From Cheilinus undulatus (taxonomy: Eukaryota; Chordata; Actinopteri; Labriformes; Labridae): 64,000 bases of DNA. The notes beneath the pieces were generated by a model. The model saw nothing but the letters and a program-made list of their open reading frames with translations. It was not told the DNA's origin and ran no database searches. The first letter of the stretch is position 1; every line of letters begins with the position of its first letter. Positions 59,501-64,000 of the stretch are shown here, piece by piece. The position numbers and the translations under genes were made by a program. The stretch lies in assembly GCF_018320785.1 (NCBI RefSeq), contig NC_054877.1, positions 24,286,329 to 24,350,328 of the forward strand, read 5' to 3'.

Positions 59501-62500
59501 ACATTTAACAGAAGTTAAAGGTTTCATCAGTTTTCAAATTAATGTCCACAGCAAGTTTATTATAGTTAACTAAAACCAACTAAATAACTAAAACTAAAAT
59601 TCAAAAATCATTTTAGTTAACTGAAAAAAACGAAAACTAACTAAAACTGTTTCGTGCGTGTACAAAACTACATAACTAAAATAAAATAAAAACTGAGACA
59701 AAATAAACTTAGTTTTAGTCTTTGACACAATCAGACTGACTGGGGCCTACACCAGAGTCTGGGGGAGAGTAAAATTGCCTGATCTGATTGGTTAAGACTT
59801 CACAAAGTGGTAGTTTTATGTCTGGAGTTGTATTCAAACATCATCATTACGTAAATAAAATGATAAATGAAGAGAAGCCTGTTTGAGTATGGGTTTAAAA
59901 ATGTATGACACTCATTTAGCCCCTACATCTAGCTATAAAAAAACTAACACTAACACTAAAACTAATAAAAACTAAACTAAAACGAAGCATTTTTTGGGAA
60001 ATTGAAACTACACTAAACTAACAAACCAGCAGTAAAAACTAATAAAAACTAAACTGAAATCGAACACAGAAAGTGAAAACGAAATAAAAATAAAAACTAT
60101 CGAAAAATCCAAAGCTATTATAACCTTGGTCCACAGTAAACCTAAATCAAAAAACAACTAAAGCTGATGATTAGCAATTAATCGAGTTAAGTATTTGTGC
60201 CCAGCTCTGTTATTCTATTTCTTAATTTTTAGAAGTTCTCTATAATGTCTGCAACAGCCAGTGCAGAGACCTCAAACCAGTACCCTCTGAAGACATAAAT
60301 CTTCATGGTGTATATATTTTGAAGGCTTAGTATTACTTCGCTGTAACAGCTGGCTAGACACTGAAGCTTTTTTAATAAGCACTACTCAGACTGGAAAACA
60401 GAAATTTTGCTGGACTGTTATGCATGTATCATTAATATACAGTTTGTGCTGTACTGAATATTAGAACACCAGTAAGATATGAATAGCTATGTTGTTTGAG
60501 TAACTGTCTTGAGATAAATCAGTGCCTAACTTTAAAGGAACATGTCATCGCTCATAGGAAAAAGATGGTAACACACTCTTAATCTTGCTGGCTGCATTTC
60601 TGCAAGTGTTATCCAAATCACTTAACCAAAGCCTCATTTAACACTATCAAAATGCATGCGGCTGTTCACAACAAGGTTGAATTTGGCTCACCCTCTGCTG
60701 GAGGGTGTTGTGTTGCATCTATTTTCTGCTGGTGATGAGAAGTTCACAGTTGCTAAGATGGTGCCTCACCTACTGGAGCACATTTGCACTTTGGCTACTG
60801 TGACTTCTCTTGGGAGGAAACTGAAGCATTCATGATTTATTTTTGTTGTTACACTTCATTTGGTCCTATAATGAGGGCTGAACTATGGAGGTACCAGGTT
60901 TTGCTTGAAAACTGGTGCTGCCAGAGTTGCTGTTGGGTGGTAGTTTGGTTGACCTTTTACTGTTGTGTAACTAAGTGTCAGTTTTACAGTGATTAAACAG
61001 ACTACGGAATAGAGGAGATTGTGATAACATCCACTGAAGCACACAGTCACAGCAGCTCTGATGTACTTGTACAGCAACAAATATCAGAAAAACTGTTAAG
61101 GTCTTAGTTTAAACTAACCTCAACTAACCTTCTTAGTTCGCTTATAATCTAAGGGTTATTACACGGCACTCAGAGATGAAAAGTGGTGTTTTGGCAGAAA
61201 GGGCAGCAAGGTACATTCTAGACATGTAACTTATCAAAGCCTAGGACTAAATTAGAAGCCAAGGTTCACTTTAGGAGCCAAACTATATCAAGTAAGCAAG
61301 TAACCTAGTAAATATATTTGACTGCCAATCTGTAAACAGACCTCTGGTCCTGTGGGAAATATAATGAAGTTAATGCTAAAGATGTTGTAAAGGAAATTTG
61401 AAACTTTATGTTCTTTCAGTGAGTTTCTCAACCAGGTGGTGTTACCCATAACTCATAATGGAATTCTACATCTTTCAGCACTTGTAGATTTTATAGGCTG
61501 TGACTTTGCAGCAGAGCATGCACTTCATTCCTAAAGTTAAAACTGTTGGCTCAGATTCAAAGTATGGATACAGATACAGGATGAGACTATAACTGTCACT
61601 TATGCAGAGAAGCAGTTTGCTGTCTGCAGTCTCCATTGAAACAATTGGTGTAGTAAACACATTGTGACTTCAATTTTATATTAAAATCATGAAGACATCA
61701 ACAATTTTCAGCAGCATGGTTTGAGCCCATTGTATTTAGTATATTTTAGCTCATTAACTTAACCCCTTAAAGCCTGATAACTCAAATAATCGCCAGAAAA
61801 TTCTATTTTTTTTGGAACTGAGATGTTTATTTAACCCACTGAAATCCAAAAAAAAAAAAAAAGAAAGACTTACATGAAATTTCACACATTTTTTTTGTGT
61901 CATATTTGATGCATTAGGCATTTCTGGCAATTGATAATCCACTGGAGGGCATGTTATAATTTATCTGATTGTATTCAAAAGGTTACAAGCTTTACCTCTA
62001 AAGCATATCAAAAGTTTATGGGTTAATTTTTGTTTATTCGTAATACATGACATCATTAACAAATTTCTCTGTGGACATTAAAGGTCTTGTATTTCCCTTG
62101 GTTAATAGTGGACATCAGTGATAATTTTTGCAGCTATTTATAATTTTAGTCTCAGTCTTAGACTTTAGATGAAATGTCTTTTAGTTTTAGTCACATTTTA
62201 GTCATTCCTACCCTTTTTATTTTTAGTCTAGTTTTAGTCGAAGAAAACCCAAAAACATTTTAGTGTAGTTTTAGTCCATAAAAAGTCCTCATATTTTAGT
62301 CTTTACTTTTAATCCAACCTTTTTTTCAATTGTCTTAAACTGGTACCAAATCATGGTAGAGTATTCTATGCACTCTGCCAAACCTGGGGTCCCTTCTTTC
62401 TACAGCTGAGAGGCAAAATAGCTATAGATGCATTGTTTTTTGACAGATTTACCCACAGTTGAGAAATATCATGGATTTCGAATGTCTGATGAAAACAACA

Positions 62501-64000
62501 TTACATTTTAGTCTAGTTTTAGTCGTCTTGACAAAAACGAAACTTACTTTTTTGTCAGTATTAGTCATTACAGATCTATTTTTGTTTTTGTCATGGAAAA
62601 AAGGCTGTTGACGAACATTTTTAGTCATAGTTGTAGTTGACAAAAATTAACAGTGGTGGATATTTGATTCAAAGAATGTGTAGTCACTTTGTAAAAAGAA
62701 TAATGCCATATTTGAGCAACAGACTGACAGTTGCAATAGCCCAGCTTTACATTTCTTTGAAGTTACCTCAGTGTACTAACAGAAAGGCTGCTGTATTTGA
62801 ATGAACTCAGAACACTGGGTAATTGATGATGCAATTTTGAAATTAATGCTTGATGGTAAACAAAGTAAGTACTGCAATTTGTAGTTGATAGACTGACTAC
62901 TATATGGGAAATCTCTCACAATATTTTATTATCTTAATATTTTGCCCTTTTCCATTATGTCAGAGCCCAAGGTTCCATTCAGGAGGAAGCTACAAGATGT
63001 GGAAGTACAAGAGAAAGCTTCAGCTACAATGATGTGTGAAGTGCCTTTAAGTTCCACCCAGGCCAACTGGTTCATGGAGGAAACGAGGTTGGAGCAGAGC
63101 ATGAAATATAACATGGAGCAGGAAGGCACTCTGCGTCGTCTCACCATACACAACGTCACTACAAATGATGACGGTGTTTATATCTGTGAGATGAAGGAGG
63201 GCAGTCGCACTGTGGCTGAGCTCACTGTTTTGGGTATGACCAACATGTTGTTCCTGCAAGCATTACTTGGCTTGTGTTGCAATATCATATTTAAGAGTAT
63301 TTGTTTAGATTTTTTTATTTAAAGTACACTTGTTCTCATTATGCCAGGTAATATCACTAAGAAGCTTCCACGAAGAACAGTGGTTCCCGTCAGTGACACT
63401 GTCATCTTCTGTGTTGAACTTGAGCATCCCTGCAAAGATGCCTACTGGACCCGGAATGGCGAGAAGCTAAGGGAGGATTCCCGTATTTCCATTGCCTGCG
63501 TGCTCAGACAGTACACTCTCACAATAAGAGATTGCCAGGCAGATGACTCCGGAGAAGTGGCCTTTGTGGCTGGAGACTGCAAGACTTCCACTCGATTCTC
63601 TGTCACTGGTGAGGATGAAATTCAAATTAAGTGATTGTTGGGGTGGCTGAGAATTTGGTGATAATAGCGGGTGGTTAAAGGGATTTAAAACTGTAAAAAT
63701 TTTGACTGAAATTTGTAGACTTATTCTTTTCTTGTTTAAAAAGCTGCATATGTGAAATTAAAGTTAGCTAAAGAAAATGGGATGGATTGACAAAATACCA
63801 AATAGAACAGACCTTACTCTGAAATAACCCATAGAGGACTAGTTTTATTTGTATTTGACAAAAGCAGTTTTTTTCAAAGTTAAGAAAAATCAGAAAAAGG
63901 TACTTGAATGTCAAAACAACGATGACAGTTGTAGCTGACATTTGTGATGAATGGTCTTTACAAGACAAAAATTTCCTTTAATTGTTTAGAAAACAAGTGG
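56594..64000 (+). CDS. obscn: Obscurin, N-terminal exons (partial, runs off right edge)
   Basis: Giant sarcomeric scaffold at the M-band/Z-disc. Seen coding exons: 56594-57671 (acceptor at 56584, 9 nt of 5' UTR first), 62964-63233, 63348-63608; more follow beyond the window. The start MDPNLFGGVPRFLSRPKAF closely matches human OBSCN (MDQPQFSGAPRFLTRPKAF, from memory) and not OBSL1. Approximate domains: Ig1 residues 9-98, Ig2 108-203, an S/T-rich linker 204-262, Ig3 263-358, Ig4 360-449, Ig5 450-536. Each has the paired cysteines, core Trp or equivalent, and DSGxYxC-type signature, except Ig5, where it is DDSGEVAFVAGDC. Visible exon junctions after the first are phase 1, the usual modular Ig pattern. 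From family knowledge Ig1 binds titin M10 and Ig3 binds myomesin. Fish may carry two copies (a/b); which this is cannot be told. Confidence 0.9.
58423..58855. repeat. hAT-like non-autonomous element
   Basis: Ends TAGGGACACACAATATTGG and AATATTGTGCATCTCCATA are inverted copies. Interior has GCTGATATATGCAGATATTT and several GCCAATA words. Relative of 37855-38490. Confidence 0.6.
59560..60130. repeat. ACTAAAACT-rich teleost repeat
   Basis: Dense AACTAAAACTAA and ATAAAAACT words from TTATTATAGTTAACTAAAAC to AAGCTATTATAACCTTGG, whose ends are short inverted repeats (TTATAG / CTATTATAA). Confidence 0.5.
61763..62022. mobile_element. piggyBac-type MITE (copy 2)
   Basis: TTAA at 61759-61762 then CCCCTTAAAGCCTG; the right end is degraded (TATGGG) but followed by TTAA at 62023-62026. 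The interior shares GAACTGAGATGTTTATTT-like and AAATCCAAAAA words with the copy at 26193 in opposite orientation. Confidence 0.65.
62130..62660. repeat. TTTTAGTC-rich teleost repeat
   Basis: Repeated AGTTTTAGTC, TAGTCTAGTTTTAGTCG and CATTTTAGTC words, ending near GTTGACAAAAATTAACAG. No coding capacity. Confidence 0.5.
63609..64000 (+). other. obscn intron at right edge
   Basis: Follows the Ig5 exon donor at 63608/63609. AT-rich, no further exon seen before the window ends. Confidence 0.5.

Larger units (their letters stand above)
57672..62963 (+). other. obscn intron of 5.3 kb, transposon-rich
   Basis: Lies between Ig3 and Ig4 exons, with phase 1 boundaries. Holds the repeats at 58423-58855, 59560-60130, 61763-62022 and 62130-62660. 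No extra Ig exon was found in it. Confidence 0.6.

Overview
This is a vertebrate nuclear window, almost certainly from a teleost fish and probably a percomorph. The genes are split by GT-AG introns (plus two AT-AC introns), the intergenic DNA is AT-rich, and the repeats are typical of fish: Tc1/mariner copies, hAT elements with 8-bp target duplications, piggyBac-type MITEs and a tRNA-derived SINE family. I see nothing prokaryotic: no operons and no CRISPR array. The species cannot be named from the sequence alone.

Five protein-coding genes can be read by exon-by-exon translation. (1) The 3' end of an acid-sensing ion channel gene, asic3-like, + strand, 2456-7734; its upstream exons lie outside the window. 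(2) cdk5, - strand, 24931-17115, 12 coding exons, 292 aa, complete. (3) abcb8, - strand, 33365-27208, 16 coding exons, 708 aa, complete, a mitochondrial ABC half-transporter. (4) atg9b, + strand, 34287-43774, 13 coding exons, 809 aa, complete, the autophagy lipid scramblase. (5) The 5' end of an obscurin gene (obscn), + strand, from 56594 past the right edge, five Ig domains visible. From memory ASIC3, CDK5, ABCB8 and ATG9B are also clustered on human 7q36.1, which supports the orthology calls. abcb8 and atg9b are head to head, with 921 bp between their start codons and a cluster of CRE-like sites between them.

The genes are not a pathway. They encode a neuronal/sensory proton-gated channel, a neuronal kinase, a mitochondrial transporter, an autophagy protein and a sarcomere scaffold. 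The block is best seen as ancient conserved synteny.

The most notable signals are these. The last asic3 exon can be read in two overlapping frames: one gives an ASIC1-type tail and the other an ASIC3-type tail with a PDZ ligand, and a 53-nt upstream exon would switch between them. Both cdk5 and atg9b have a textbook minor-class (U12) AT-AC intron. The intergenic regions hold a legible record of transposon activity, including a SINE nested in a hAT element with both target duplications readable, and a decayed tandem array at 47.3-49.35 kb that no gene explains.
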